The notes: generated from the sequence alone by a model not told the origin. A stretch of 64,000 nt of DNA from Rubrivivax sp. (GCA_004210455.1 SEFA01000005.1:51423-115422), one strand, 5' to 3'. Counted from the first letter of the stretch, positions 40,602 to 49,861 are shown. Program-made: numbers and translations.

Positions 40602-43418
40602 TCAGCCCGCGATCAATCGCACCGGGGCCCCGTTGCCCACCTGGGCGATGGGCGCGAATCCGGGCGGCACCGGCAGGCCGGCCAGCCTGGCCATGGTGGT
40701 CACGAAGCTGACGAAGGGCCAGGCCACGGGCTCGTCCTTGGCCCCGAGGAGTCCGAGGCCCAGCCACGTCTCGCTGACCAGCGCTACCGGCGCCAGCGCG
40801 TCCTGCATGCGCGCCATGATCGGCTCCAGCAGCTGGCGCACGGCCACGGGGTCCGGATGGGCCGGCAGCGACTGCACGACGCGCGACGCCTCGGCAGCGA
40901 GATCGCGCAGACGCAGCGGTGCCTGGATGGTGGCGGACAGGCGGTGATAGGCCAGGAATCGTCGTGCCCCCGGGCTGTTCAACGTGCTGTCCGAGGCCTC
41001 GATGCCGACCTTGCGAGCCTCGGCGGCGGCACTGAACGCGCCGACATGGCGCTCCGGGAACAGCTTCAGATAGTTCAGGACGTCGACGTTGTCTGCCTTC
41101 TTCAGATCCCTGACCGAGACTACCAACCGCCGAAGATCCCCGACCGGATCCTTGGAAAACAGCGAGTCCGCCACGTAGCGCCGCTGGAACTGCGCCAACG
41201 CAACCTCCGTCGACACGCGCTCGATCTGCGCCGCGTCCATGGCGGCGAAGCTCGCCCATTGCCGGCCATCGAGCGCCACGGGCACCGCGATCGTCAGCGA
41301 CTTCCAGAACCGGCGCAGGCCGTCGCTGTCGCTGGCCGGCGGCAGCGCCAGGAACTGGCTGATGTCGCTCTGCTGCGTGCCGGTCGCATCCGCGTAGGCG
41401 TTCAGGAGGTCCTGCACCTTCTGGCGATTCGTGTTCTCCTGCTTCGCCGTGAAGGCACCGTCCAGCGAGACCGCCAGCTGACGCGAGGCGGCACGCTCAC
41501 CGCTCAGATCGAGCCGCAGGCCGAGCCGCGCCGTGCGGTTCTTCCAGGGATTGAAGATCGCCGTCTCGCCGGACAGGCTCGCGTTCACGGCGAGCAGGTC
41601 GCCGGTGACCAGATCGGTCTTGACGGCCACGTCCCGCAGCCAGCTGGAGCGGCTGCCAATCTCGATGCCGAAGAAGTTCAGCGTCACCCGCTGCTCCTGA
41701 AGCGTCTTGCTGGTGGACAGCAGCCAGCCCTTGGCGTCGGCGATGGCGCCACGGGCCGCCGCGGCCCGCACCAGCTCCGGCAGCGTCAACAGCTGGCCCG
41801 CATACAGCGCATCGAACAGCGCCTGCGCTTCGGGCGTGACGCTGTCGTCCGGACGGAACCAGACGTCGAAGGCCGCCTCCGATCCGGTCTCGCGAGAATA
41901 CGCGGCCGCCAGGGTCAGCGTGAGCTTCTGACGGTGGCTGTCGGCCAGCACGCCCAGGAGCTTGTCGCGGAGATCGGCATATTGCTTCAGCGCCTTCGTG
42001 ATCGCCGTCGACACCCCGTTGTCGTTGAGGTCCGTCAGCTTGTCCTCGAACTGGGCCCCCAATTCGCCCAGGCCCTTGAGCACCGCATCGATCTCTGCCT
42101 GGGCTTTCCCGACGATCTGTTTCCGCAGCGTCTCGATGGCCTGCTGGAGGCGGTCGGTGGCCTTGTCGAGCGACTTCGACACCAAGGCCTGGATCTTCTC
42201 GTCCACCTTCACCGAATCCGCCGCAGGGCCCAGCAGCTGATGCAACCAGGCCGTCGCGACCTGATGGAGATCGGCTTTCTGGTCCGCGATCTTGCCCAGC
42301 GCACCATCCAGCACATCCGCGAGTCCGAAGGTGAGCTTATCCACCAACCCGGCACGCAGGTCGGCGCTGGGCTTGCCCCCGGCCAGCACGCCGGCGAGCG
42401 GCTTCAGCGAAACATCCAGTTCCTTGTCGATCAGGCCGCGCAGGTCGTTGGCGACGACCGTCCCGGGCTGAGTCAGCGCGTCCAGCAGCTCGCTCTGCCC
42501 GACCGCCGGCCAGGCGGCGCGAAGCGCGCGCTCGGCGCTGGCGGCGACCGCAGAGAAGTCGGCGCCGGCCGTGAAGGCAACCGACCCACTGCTGCTGTTC
42601 TGCTTCAGGTCATGCAACTGGACGCGCAGCCCGAGCACCGCGGCACCACCCGCTTGAGCGCGGGGCTCGACCATGGCGCTGAGCTTCCAGCGGCTCGTGC
42701 GCGCGGCCTTGAATCCCGCCTTGAGGCCGAACGAGAGGCCGACGGTGGAGGTGCCGCCGTTCAGGCTGAACGTCAGTCCCGGACCTTGGAGCGCGGCATC
42801 GACATCGATGGCCAGTTGCGCTTCGCCGTCGAGCTCATAGGCCATGCCGAACCAATCGGTGCGCAGCGCCTGCCGCAGCATGCCCTGCAGGTCGTGCGGC
42901 CAGACGAAGTGGTTCTGCGCCGCTTCCAGCGCGGCCAGCAAGGTGACGCTGTCCGCCGCCTGGATGTACCAGCGCATGTCCGCGCTGCGCTTGCCGCCGG
43001 CGCTCGCGCCCACCTTGCCCCAGGGTAGATGATCGGCAGTGGCGCCCAGCGTGCCGCCCGCAGAAATGCTGGCGCCGTAGACGATGAGCGTGTGGCCGGC
43101 ATCGGGCTTGACGGGCAGCACTTCCAGATCCTCCTCGGTCAGAAGGTCCACGGCCAACGCGGCATTGGCTTCGATCGAGGCATTCCAAGTCCAGTCGGTC
43201 GACAGCGAGCCGTCCTTGGCGACCGCCTTGTCCAGCAACGGCAAGGCGAGCTCGGCCTCGCCGGTCTTGGCCAGGTTGGAGCCCACCTTCTGGGTCAGCA
43301 GGTGCCACGGGCCGCCGGGGTCCAGGGTCTTCAGCGCGTCCGGCAGGGCCTGGGACGGGTTCTTGATCAAGCCGGCCAGGACCTTGAGCGTCTCGGCGCT
43401 CAGTTTCACGGAACTCAT
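40602..43418 (-). CDS. large hypothetical protein, 938 residues
   Basis: I do not recognise this protein. It has no signal peptide or membrane helix. The first 300 residues are beta-rich with Gly patterns (LIVYGASISAGGTLGAT, STVGLSFGLKAGFKAARTSR). The centre is a long helical part with coiled-coil character (DKATDRLQQAIETLRKQIV, LGELGAQFEDKLTDL). The C-terminal third is mixed (QFQRRYVADSLFSKDP, ASSVVQSLPAHPDPVAV-like). Coding character is even throughout, and the antisense frames are ordinary GC shadows. It stands alone, so context gives no role. A self-assembling or toxin-like structural protein is one possibility. Confidence 0.75.
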   Translation of the reverse strand: MSSVKLSAETLKVLAGLIKNPSQALPDALKTLDPGGPWHLLTQKVGSNLAKTGEAELALPLLDKAVAKDGSLSTDWTWNASIEANAALAVDLLTEEDLEVLPVKPDAGHTLIVYGASISAGGTLGATADHLPWGKVGASAGGKRSADMRWYIQAADSVTLLAALEAAQNHFVWPHDLQGMLRQALRTDWFGMAYELDGEAQLAIDVDAALQGPGLTFSLNGGTSTVGLSFGLKAGFKAARTSRWKLSAMVEPRAQAGGAAVLGLRVQLHDLKQNSSSGSVAFTAGADFSAVAASAERALRAAWPAVGQSELLDALTQPGTVVANDLRGLIDKELDVSLKPLAGVLAGGKPSADLRAGLVDKLTFGLADVLDGALGKIADQKADLHQVATAWLHQLLGPAADSVKVDEKIQALVSKSLDKATDRLQQAIETLRKQIVGKAQAEIDAVLKGLGELGAQFEDKLTDLNDNGVSTAITKALKQYADLRDKLLGVLADSHRQKLTLTLAAAYSRETGSEAAFDVWFRPDDSVTPEAQALFDALYAGQLLTLPELVRAAAARGAIADAKGWLLSTSKTLQEQRVTLNFFGIEIGSRSSWLRDVAVKTDLVTGDLLAVNASLSGETAIFNPWKNRTARLGLRLDLSGERAASRQLAVSLDGAFTAKQENTNRQKVQDLLNAYADATGTQQSDISQFLALPPASDSDGLRRFWKSLTIAVPVALDGRQWASFAAMDAAQIERVSTEVALAQFQRRYVADSLFSKDPVGDLRRLVVSVRDLKKADNVDVLNYLKLFPERHVGAFSAAAEARKVGIEASDSTLNSPGARRFLAYHRLSATIQAPLRLRDLAAEASRVVQSLPAHPDPVAVRQLLEPIMARMQDALAPVALVSETWLGLGLLGAKDEPVAWPFVSFVTTMARLAGLPVPPGFAPIAQVGNGAPVRLIAG

Positions 43419-43674
43419 GCCTTCTCCTTCGGAACGGTCATTCGTGATCGGGCCGAATGCTCGCCGATTCCGAGTTGAAACGTCTCCTCCTCTTTTGGGT
43501 GGGTGGGGCTTTGCGCCACATCACCAATTGAGAGGATGACGGCCGGCGTTCGTCGACATTCAGTCTTTCGAGGCGAGGACAGCGGAACGGGTCCGCGGCG
43601 CCGCCTACTCCTGCCGTGATGCAGTCCGTCGCAACCGCGTTGTGTCGCTCCCCTCGTCTTCCGACGATGCGCGG

Positions 43675-44535
43675 ATGCGCAATCCTCACCCCCTCCCCCT
43701 TTCATCCCGCTCCTTCAGGAGCCTGGCGACCCTGACCCTGGGCCTGGCTCTGACAGCGGCCACCCTGGCGGCTTCTCCCACCGTCGACACGGTGCAGGGC
43801 CGACGCGTCGAATCGCTGACTGCGGGGCCGGCCGCCGGCTCGCCCGTGATCGTTTTCGAGAACGGCGCGCGGATGACGCTCGACACCTGGTCGCGTGTCA
43901 TTCAACAACTGGGCCCGGAGGCGACGGCCCTCGCGCACAACCGCGCGGGATACGGCCAGAGCGAGGCCGTCGACGGCGCGCGGACCGGCGAGGCCGTCGT
44001 GGAGGAGCTACGCGCGCTGCTCGCCGCGAAGCAGCTGAAGCCGCCGTACATCCTGGTCGGGCACTCGCTCGGCGGGCTGTACATGCAGTGGTTCGCGCGC
44101 CGTTATCCGCAGGAGGTGCAGGGGTTGGTGCTGGTGGATGCCGTGTACCCGCGCATCACCAAGAAGCCGGAGGACTTCCCCTGGTACGCGCGGGTCGGCA
44201 AGAGGATGCTGATGCCGCGCGCAGTGTCCGACGAGGTGGACCATATCCACGCCACCGGCGAAGCGATATTGGCGATGCCGGCGTTCGACGACTCGCGCGT
44301 GGTGCAGCTGTTCAACGTGCCGAAGGGCAAGACCGCTGTCGGGGTGAGCTTCGGGATGTTCGACGAGAGCCCCGAGACGAGAGCGTTCGTCAAACAGCTA
44401 TATCCTCGGGCCCGCAAGCACGTCGTCGACTCCGATCATCAGGTGCAGACGGACAAGCCGGAGCTGGTGGCGGCAGCCATCCGCGAAGCGATGGCTTTTC
44501 TGCCGCAGGCGCGCTTGCCAGTCACAGACAAGTGA
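43675..44535 (+). CDS. secreted alpha/beta-hydrolase
   Basis: This 286-residue exported hydrolase has a signal sequence (SLATLTLGLALTAATLAAS), an oxyanion-side region VIVFENGARMTLDTW, the nucleophile elbow GHSLGGLYMQWFARRYP with its serine, an acid in GLVLVDAVYPR, and a C-terminal histidine in VVDSDHQVQTDKP. This gives a complete Ser/Asp/His triad. Substrate is unknown; the fold covers esterases, lipases and haloperoxidases. I chose the ATG at 43675; a GTG 33 bp upstream would extend it. The next gene begins 10 bp downstream. Confidence 0.86.
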   Translation: MRNPHPLPLSSRSFRSLATLTLGLALTAATLAASPTVDTVQGRRVESLTAGPAAGSPVIVFENGARMTLDTWSRVIQQLGPEATALAHNRAGYGQSEAVDGARTGEAVVEELRALLAAKQLKPPYILVGHSLGGLYMQWFARRYPQEVQGLVLVDAVYPRITKKPEDFPWYARVGKRMLMPRAVSDEVDHIHATGEAILAMPAFDDSRVVQLFNVPKGKTAVGVSFGMFDESPETRAFVKQLYPRARKHVVDSDHQVQTDKPELVAAAIREAMAFLPQARLPVTDK

Positions 44536-44545
44536 GAGGCCGACC

Positions 44546-44992
44546 ATGACCCGCAAGCCAGTCGAACAGCTCAGCGCCGATGACCTCGAAGCCCATCCGA
44601 TCTGGGAGTTCGTCGCTGACGACGGCGGGCACGAGGACGGAGACGAAGACGAGGACGAAGACGAAGACGAGACCTGGGTGAAGCCGGTGCTTGCCGAGGC
44701 CATTCCGCCGATCGCCTACGCGCTTTGCGTGGCGGCTTCGGCTCGGCTGGCCTCGGGGGTCATCTATCCGGCCGTTCTCTTCGGAGACGCCGTCGACGGA
44801 CTGTCGATCAACGGGCTGGCGCTCCTCACGACGGAAGGTCGGGTGCTCTTCCATAACAGCGATTCCGCGGCCGAGACGCGCCGCGCGTTGAAGCGATTGG
44901 GACTGGGGCAGCGCGAAGTCTTCCCCATCGAATTCGCGACGAGAGCCGTGTCGGCCGCGACCGGGGCGCATGTGTTCGGGCGATGGGAGTGA
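44546..44992 (+). CDS. hypothetical protein with Asp/Glu run
   Basis: This 148-residue cytosolic protein has a striking acidic stretch (DDGGHEDGDEDEDEDEDE), encoded by nearly pure GACGAA/GACGAG repeats at about 44622-44672, prone to slippage. The following domain (LSINGLALLTTEGRVLFHNS) looks like the small alpha/beta proteins found next to toxin or immunity genes. I assign no family. It lies 10 bp behind the hydrolase and 2 bp before the next hypothetical gene, so the three are probably one operon. Confidence 0.6.
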   Translation: MTRKPVEQLSADDLEAHPIWEFVADDGGHEDGDEDEDEDEDETWVKPVLAEAIPPIAYALCVAASARLASGVIYPAVLFGDAVDGLSINGLALLTTEGRVLFHNSDSAAETRRALKRLGLGQREVFPIEFATRAVSAATGAHVFGRWE

Positions 44993-44994
44993 CC

Positions 44995-45306
44995 ATGCTC
45001 AACAACGCGACGAATGCACGCGCGTCAGGGCGTGAATTCAGCTACTACGGCTCGCCCGAAGATCTCGCCGACATCGAACAGAAGGTATTTTTCCCCTCGG
45101 GCGGGCAACTGCTGCTTGCCGAAAAACGGGACGCGCGTCATCACATGGTTCCGGCGAATGGATTCCTGTTGGCGCGAGACCTGATGGGCATGGAATCGCT
45201 GCTCCCCTTGCTCAATGCCGGAAAGCATTCCCATGTCGAGTGTTTCGGACCTCGCGCGTGGGCTGAGATCGAAGCGGTTGGGCTCGCCGTCAAGCCGCGT
45301 AGCTGA
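44995..45306 (+). CDS. hypothetical small protein
   Basis: This 103-residue protein starts MLNNATNARASGREFSYYGS and contains DLADIEQKVFFPSGGQLLLA and MESLLPLLNAGKHSHVECFG. It is soluble and unrecognised. It begins 2 bp after the acidic-run gene. Its last 17 bp overlap the end of the convergent YDY-repeat gene. The arrangement of several short unlike genes in a row is typical of immunity-gene arrays, but no toxin is present here. Confidence 0.55.
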   Translation: MLNNATNARASGREFSYYGSPEDLADIEQKVFFPSGGQLLLAEKRDARHHMVPANGFLLARDLMGMESLLPLLNAGKHSHVECFGPRAWAEIEAVGLAVKPRS

Positions 45307-45643
45307 AGTGGGACGACTCGCCATAGTCGTACATCGACACGGAGGTCCCGTTCACGGTGCCGCTGAAGTGGTGCCCGTCGCCGTAGTCGTATCCGCTGAA
45401 GCTCTCGCCGTCGATCGCGAGCGAAACGTGGCACCCGCGGCCGTAGTCGTACAGGCTGCTTGCAGATCCGGAGAAATGGCAACTCCGGTCGTAGTCGTAC
45501 AGCGAGACGCTGGCGATGCTCGCCGTACCGGAGATCCGGAGGTATCGAGACCGCGAATAGTCATAGACAACGCCGGCGTTGCCGCCACCGGCGACCAGAC
45601 TGGCGGCCGTGGCCGCCACCAATGCGCGCGTGTTCGGATGCAT
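45290..45643 (-). CDS. exported YDY-repeat protein
   Basis: The 117-residue protein has a signal-like N-terminus (NTRALVAATAASLVAGGGNA). The rest is four to five tandem units of about 19-22 residues, each built on [VLGM]YDY[GDS] followed by a His or Tyr and a short beta strand: VVYDYSRSRYLRIS, SLYDYDRSCHFSGSA, SLYDYGRGCHVSLAIDG, SGYDYGDGHHFSGTV, SMYDYGESSHFSYAA. The regular Tyr-Asp-Tyr plus Cys/His pattern could build a beta-stack or bind metal. I know no family with this unit. It is convergent with the preceding gene. Confidence 0.65.
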   Translation of the reverse strand: MHPNTRALVAATAASLVAGGGNAGVVYDYSRSRYLRISGTASIASVSLYDYDRSCHFSGSASSLYDYGRGCHVSLAIDGESFSGYDYGDGHHFSGTVNGTSVSMYDYGESSHFSYAA

Positions 45644-45766
45644 CAGGTCCCTCCGCTCGTCAGGGGCTGCGTTCCTGGCATTTATGCATTGCAACGCCGG
45701 CTCGTGTCTACTACCGCTTCCTGGCCCCGCTGGGCCAGATGTCGTCGTTCCACTACGTCCTCGTCG

Positions 45767-46492
45767 ATGGCTATTGAACACCTCCTGCGTAACCTCGCCC
45801 TGCTTCTCGCCACGGCCGGCTTTGCTTCGCTGGCCAGTTGTGCTGGCGCTCCCGCCGAGGACAAGGCCGCAACGGCCGCTGCAAGCGCGACGCTACCAGT
45901 CACAGCGTGCAAATTCGGAGCCTTCGTTGCCGAGAACGATCCGGCCGGCCTCAACGTGCGCGCAGAGCCAAGTGCATCCGCGAAGGTGCTCGGGAAGCTT
46001 CCGCGGACCTTCGTCGAGCCTTCGGCGGGCTATGGCGTCCGCATCGAGGTGGAGGTTGCCGGGGCGCGCAACGGTTGGTTCCTGATCCGCAACGCGCAGG
46101 ACAACGATGCCCTCACGGGTCAACCACCCCGGCGCCTGTACAACGGCGAAGGCTGGGTCAGGGGTGGCAAGTTGACGGTGAAGTCTCAAGCCGATGTCGG
46201 CCGTGCCCAGCCCGGGCCGCAGGCCGCGGCAGTGCTGCGGATCGGCGACAACCAACGCTTCGATGACGACGACACCATCGAGGCTGCTCGCCTGGTGGAC
46301 TGCAAGGGCACCTGGGCGCTGGTGGAGTTTTCCGAGCAGCGTTTCCCGGCGGACATGCGCGCCACCTTGAAGGTCGAGCGCGCCGCGCGTGAGGGACTGC
46401 CCTCCGGTCGCTTCCGCGCCTGGGTTGATCGCATTTGCGCGATTCAGGAAACGAGCTGCCCGAGCCTCGGTGCGCCGGAACCGGCCCCTTGA
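45767..46492 (+). CDS. SH3-like domain lipoprotein
   Basis: This 241-residue lipoprotein has a clear signal and lipobox (NLALLLATAGFASLASCAGA). A bacterial SH3-type beta-barrel follows, with the recurrent start DPAGLNVRAEPSASAKVLGK and VRGGKLTVKSQADVG. Such domains usually bind peptidoglycan or protein stems. The remainder (ALVEFSEQRFPADMRATLKV, then CAIQETSCPSLG) adds two cysteines. The ATG at 45767 opens directly into the signal sequence. It is divergent from the YDY-repeat gene. Confidence 0.75.
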   Translation: MAIEHLLRNLALLLATAGFASLASCAGAPAEDKAATAAASATLPVTACKFGAFVAENDPAGLNVRAEPSASAKVLGKLPRTFVEPSAGYGVRIEVEVAGARNGWFLIRNAQDNDALTGQPPRRLYNGEGWVRGGKLTVKSQADVGRAQPGPQAAAVLRIGDNQRFDDDDTIEAARLVDCKGTWALVEFSEQRFPADMRATLKVERAAREGLPSGRFRAWVDRICAIQETSCPSLGAPEPAP

Positions 46493-46586
46493 GGCGAGGC
46501 AGAAGCCGAGTCAGGGCGCCGACCCTCATCATCCGCTGCTTGGATTGCATCATCCCGCAGAAGCGAAACCGTGTGGAGGATCTTCG

Positions 46587-46649
46587 ATGCGACGCTGGAC
46601 ATTGGTAGTAATGGCGTGCCTAGCCGCCTTGAATCGTCCCGGGTTCTGA
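46587..46649 (+). pseudogene. gene start destroyed by an IS3-family insertion
   Basis: TGGAGGA at ideal spacing precedes an ATG that opens a signal-like sequence, MRRWTLVVMACLAAL. Three to four codons later the sequence becomes the left end of an IS-like remnant and the frame stops (NRPGF). The downstream part of the original gene is not visible, so this is the 5' stub of an exported protein gene. Confidence 0.5.
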
Positions 46650-46785
46650 GGAGGCGCCAACGCTTGAGAAGATGAGCCATGAACCAGTCGAACAGGTTCT
46701 CACCTGAGGTCCGCGAGCGGGCTGTGCGCATGGTGCTAAAGCACCGCGGGGAGTGCCCGTCGCTGTCGTCGACAAGCATGGACGG
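46630..46785 (+). mobile_element. decayed left end of an IS3-family element
   Basis: From TGAATCGTCCCGGGTTCTG onward the sequence looks like an IS3-type left end, followed by the first 30 codons of an OrfA transposase starting at 46679 ([20 protein letters not shown], then KHRGECPS). After that the similarity dissolves: IAAKIGC-like words are scrambled by small insertions. No right end, OrfB or target duplication can be seen. It is a relic rather than an active element. Confidence 0.7.
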
Positions 46786-46913
46786 TATCGCCGCTGCTCA
46801 CCAGCAAGATCGCTGCGGGATTGTCTGGAAGGCGAACGTACACCGGATCACGCATGATCTCGTCCCGGGATTAATCAGCCCGACTTCGCGCGCACGTCTC
46901 TCCACGCCCTGCC

Positions 46914-47330
46914 ATGACCATCCGAATCTCCGCCGAAGCTCCTCGCTCCGCCATCGCATCAGCTTTGACTCGCCTGCTACTTCCAATCGCTTGTTGGACG
47001 GCATTTGCGGTGTGGCGCAACTACTCCGCGCTGCTTGTCATCGGCGTCGCCGTACCGTTCGTCGCGCTGTCTCTCTGGTCGATCGCATCGCGGGGCCAAT
47101 GGCGCGAAGTCGAAGTCGGAGCCGATGAGCTTTCCCTCACTGACAGCAAATCGACGGTGCGCGTCCGGCGCAGGGACATCGTTGCACTGGCCGTGCGCGA
47201 CGGCGCCATCGTGATCAAGTGGACCTCGCATCCAAAGGCTCGCGTCGCGCTGCTCGCCAAAGAGCGCTTCAGCCCTCACGCATGGAACCAGTTGAGTACG
47301 GCGCTTCAGCCCTGGGCCATTTGGCCCTGA
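46914..47330 (+). CDS. small membrane protein, PH-like C-terminal part
   Basis: The 138-residue protein has two N-terminal hydrophobic helices ([38 protein letters not shown]). A compact cytosolic beta domain follows ([39 protein letters not shown]), reminiscent of bacterial PH-domain membrane proteins. I cannot name the family with certainty. It lies in a run of small plus-strand hypothetical genes downstream of the IS3 relic. Confidence 0.65.
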   Translation: MTIRISAEAPRSAIASALTRLLLPIACWTAFAVWRNYSALLVIGVAVPFVALSLWSIASRGQWREVEVGADELSLTDSKSTVRVRRRDIVALAVRDGAIVIKWTSHPKARVALLAKERFSPHAWNQLSTALQPWAIWP

Positions 47331-47399
47331 TCTCCGGGACTGGTAACGTGGCGCTGGCGGCAACACCTGCCCCCACCAAACGTCCACCACGATCCCGTC

Positions 47400-48122
47400 A
47401 TGAGCACTGAACTCCTTCTTTGCGTCCCCGGCCCCTGGAAAGACCGAAGCGACTTTCTTCGAAGCGTGATCACCCTTGAGCCGATGGGACGCTACATGTT
47501 TGCGGGTGGCGTCCTCGCGGACGTGGCCGGCAAGGACCACCTCGCCGTCGACGTCGCATCAGCCGATCCGAAGATGAGCGAGGCATTCGAACTCGCTGGC
47601 CAAGGGCAACTCGAAGCGCCCTCGCTCTCAAACATCGAGACCCACCAATCGGTGGTCTATCTCCATTTCCCAAGCGACATCCAAGCCGAACGAGATCGCC
47701 TGATCAAGTTCACCGCCCTGCTCCAGCAACTCGGCGGCTACGCGATCAAGGTTGAATCCGCCGGCGTGGCCCATGACTGGGATCGATGGTTCTCGCTGCT
47801 GAACGGCTCGCTCTTCGACCTCTACTGCGCTTCCGTCGTGCTGGTCGGCGGCGACGACCACTACTACTCCTGCGGCATGCATCACTTCGGCCTTCCGGAG
47901 TGCGCGGTCCCGACCTCCGTCGATGTGGGCGAGGCGGCGGACCTGATGAACAGGTTCAATTTCTGGCAGATCGACCAACGCCCGACATTGGGATCGGGCC
48001 ATACCTTCAGCCTCTCTGAAGACGAACCGGCCTGGCGCCTGACACTTGAATCCGACAAGCGGTTTGAATCGGAGGATCCATTCTTCAACCCGCACGGCGT
48101 CTGGGTCCTCAACCCGGTCTGA
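47400..48122 (+). CDS. DUF4261-like hypothetical protein
   Basis: This 240-residue cytosolic protein starts with LLLCVPGPWKDRSDFLRSVI and has YYSCGMHHFGLPECAVPTSV and SVDVGEAADLMNRFNFWQID. The GMHxFGLP element is what I associate with DUF4261, a family often found beside SUKH-like immunity genes. No enzyme motif is seen. It precedes the ankyrin-like gene by 59 bp in the same direction and may share its operon. Confidence 0.6.
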   Translation: MSTELLLCVPGPWKDRSDFLRSVITLEPMGRYMFAGGVLADVAGKDHLAVDVASADPKMSEAFELAGQGQLEAPSLSNIETHQSVVYLHFPSDIQAERDRLIKFTALLQQLGGYAIKVESAGVAHDWDRWFSLLNGSLFDLYCASVVLVGGDDHYYSCGMHHFGLPECAVPTSVDVGEAADLMNRFNFWQIDQRPTLGSGHTFSLSEDEPAWRLTLESDKRFESEDPFFNPHGVWVLNPV

Positions 48123-48181
48123 CGCTTCCATCGGCCCATCGTTCTGCCCTCTCCGACATCCCGCCCTGCGGGCGCTTCTCC

Positions 48182-49861
48182 ATGTCCTCCAACATCCTGA
48201 CCTTCACCTGCATCGGCGCCGATGGGCCGGCGCTGACCGCACTGCACCGTCACCTCGAGGCCGCCATCGGCCAAAACTCCGACCAATGGCCCGAACCTCT
48301 GCAGGCCTGCTTCGATGACTGGGAGCAGCCCTTCGTCTCCAGCGCCTCCTTGCGCGGCGAGACCTTGCGTTTCGTGATCGACAGCTCCTCGGGCGACGAG
48401 CTGGAGAAGTCCCACCTGCAGGCGCTGCACGCGGCCGGCGCGACGTACATCCGCGTCCGCACCTGGTACGGCCAAGTCGGCGAGACCCGCACGCTGCACT
48501 ACCAGGCCGGCAAGAAGGTCGCGGCCAAGGCCTTCCCTGCGCCGACGCTGACCGCGGAGGAACAACTGCTGGAACTGCTGCTGGACGGCAAGGAAGCGGC
48601 CTTCGCCAAGGCGATCAAGGGCGGCGCGTCGCCGGATGCGGTCGTCGACGGCGCGCCCCTGCTGATCCACGCGGCCAAGGCTCGCCTCGGCAAGGCGGTG
48701 TCCGCGCTGGTCGAGGCGGGCGTGGACCCGGTCGCCTGCGTCGACGCGATCGACGAGGTGGTCGAGATGGTCCAACACCACGGTGGCACGAGGACGCCGA
48801 CGCTGCTGCGCGAGCTGGTCGAGGCGCCGCAGGTCGATCCCGCGGCACTGTGGCGCTCGCCGACGTTGTTGAACGCGCTCTGCGCTCACCCCGAGCTGCT
48901 CGCGGCGCTGGCGTCGCGGGAGGGGGTGGATGTGAGCGCGCAGATCCGCTGCGCGCGAGACCCGAAGGAGGTCTGCGGCAGCCTGCTCTTCAACAGCGTG
49001 AACTTCTTCAAGGACAACGCGGCGGTGCTGGCGGTGCTTGAGCGATTCGGGGCTCGCTCCGTGCCGCCGCCGACGATGAGCGATCAACGCCGCCTCGAGC
49101 GTCTGTACTGGGGGGAGCGTGACGCCGGGACCATCGCCGGGCTCGCCGCCGCCGGCGTGGATCTGAATGTACCGCTGTGGGACGACCGCCCCATCTCGCT
49201 GCTGCGCAACGTGATGCGGAATCCGACGATGGGCTGCCGATCGCTGGCGCTGGCCAACGAGCTGCTCGCGGCCGGCGCGACCGCCGACTTCTGGATGACG
49301 CCCGGCAGTTTCCAGCGCGACGTGCTGGAGGTTTTCGATGCGAAGCAGCGCGTGCTCCTGGCCGGCATCGACCTGGAGAACGACCGTCGGTTCGAGCCCG
49401 AGCGCGACGGCGGGATGATCGTGGAGTTCATGGCCGGCCTGCTCGCCCAGGGTCTGGACGCGAACATGACGGTGTCGCTGTTGCTGATGAAGCTGAAGAG
49501 CAATGGCCGCGACTGGGACTACCGCTATACGCGGCATCGCTGGCAGGGTCCCCTGCTCGGCGCGGTCGCGCTGTTCCTGTGCGGACGCGGCAGCGACCTG
49601 CGGTCGATCTGCCTGCCGCTGGTCGAGCTGCTGCTTCGCCACGGCGCTTCGCCGGACGCCGAGGGCGCGCTGGTGGAGAAGACGAAGGGCGAAGACTTCC
49701 GGGAGATCCATCTGCACGGCGACTCGACCCCGGAGACGTGGGACAGTCACGCCCCGACCGGCACGGTGATTGAGCGACTTCGCCAACGGCAGGCGCAAGC
49801 GCCCGATGAGGTCGATGCTGCGCTGCTCGCGGTGATGGAGAGGGTCAGGCCCAGCTCTTGA
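48182..49861 (+). CDS. ankyrin-like repeat protein
   Basis: The 559-residue protein is cytosolic and helical. Degenerate ankyrin repeats can be seen in the central and C-terminal parts: ALLIHAAKARLGKAVSALVE-like, SPTLLNALCAHPELLAALAS, CLPLVELLLRHGASPDAEGA. The N-terminal 120 residues (LTFTCIGADGPALTALHRHL; YIRVRTWYGQVGETRTLHYQ) form a separate alpha/beta domain. Ankyrin arrays bind proteins, so it may be an effector or an immunity-type protein. It follows the DUF4261-like gene. Confidence 0.7.
   Translation: MSSNILTFTCIGADGPALTALHRHLEAAIGQNSDQWPEPLQACFDDWEQPFVSSASLRGETLRFVIDSSSGDELEKSHLQALHAAGATYIRVRTWYGQVGETRTLHYQAGKKVAAKAFPAPTLTAEEQLLELLLDGKEAAFAKAIKGGASPDAVVDGAPLLIHAAKARLGKAVSALVEAGVDPVACVDAIDEVVEMVQHHGGTRTPTLLRELVEAPQVDPAALWRSPTLLNALCAHPELLAALASREGVDVSAQIRCARDPKEVCGSLLFNSVNFFKDNAAVLAVLERFGARSVPPPTMSDQRRLERLYWGERDAGTIAGLAAAGVDLNVPLWDDRPISLLRNVMRNPTMGCRSLALANELLAAGATADFWMTPGSFQRDVLEVFDAKQRVLLAGIDLENDRRFEPERDGGMIVEFMAGLLAQGLDANMTVSLLLMKLKSNGRDWDYRYTRHRWQGPLLGAVALFLCGRGSDLRSICLPLVELLLRHGASPDAEGALVEKTKGEDFREIHLHGDSTPETWDSHAPTGTVIERLRQRQAQAPDEVDAALLAVMERVRPSS

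Noticed and set aside
40857..43028. 723-codon plus-strand open frame opposite the 938-residue protein
   Set aside because: Arg/Gln/His-biased antisense sequence; the minus-strand frame has natural composition and is longer.
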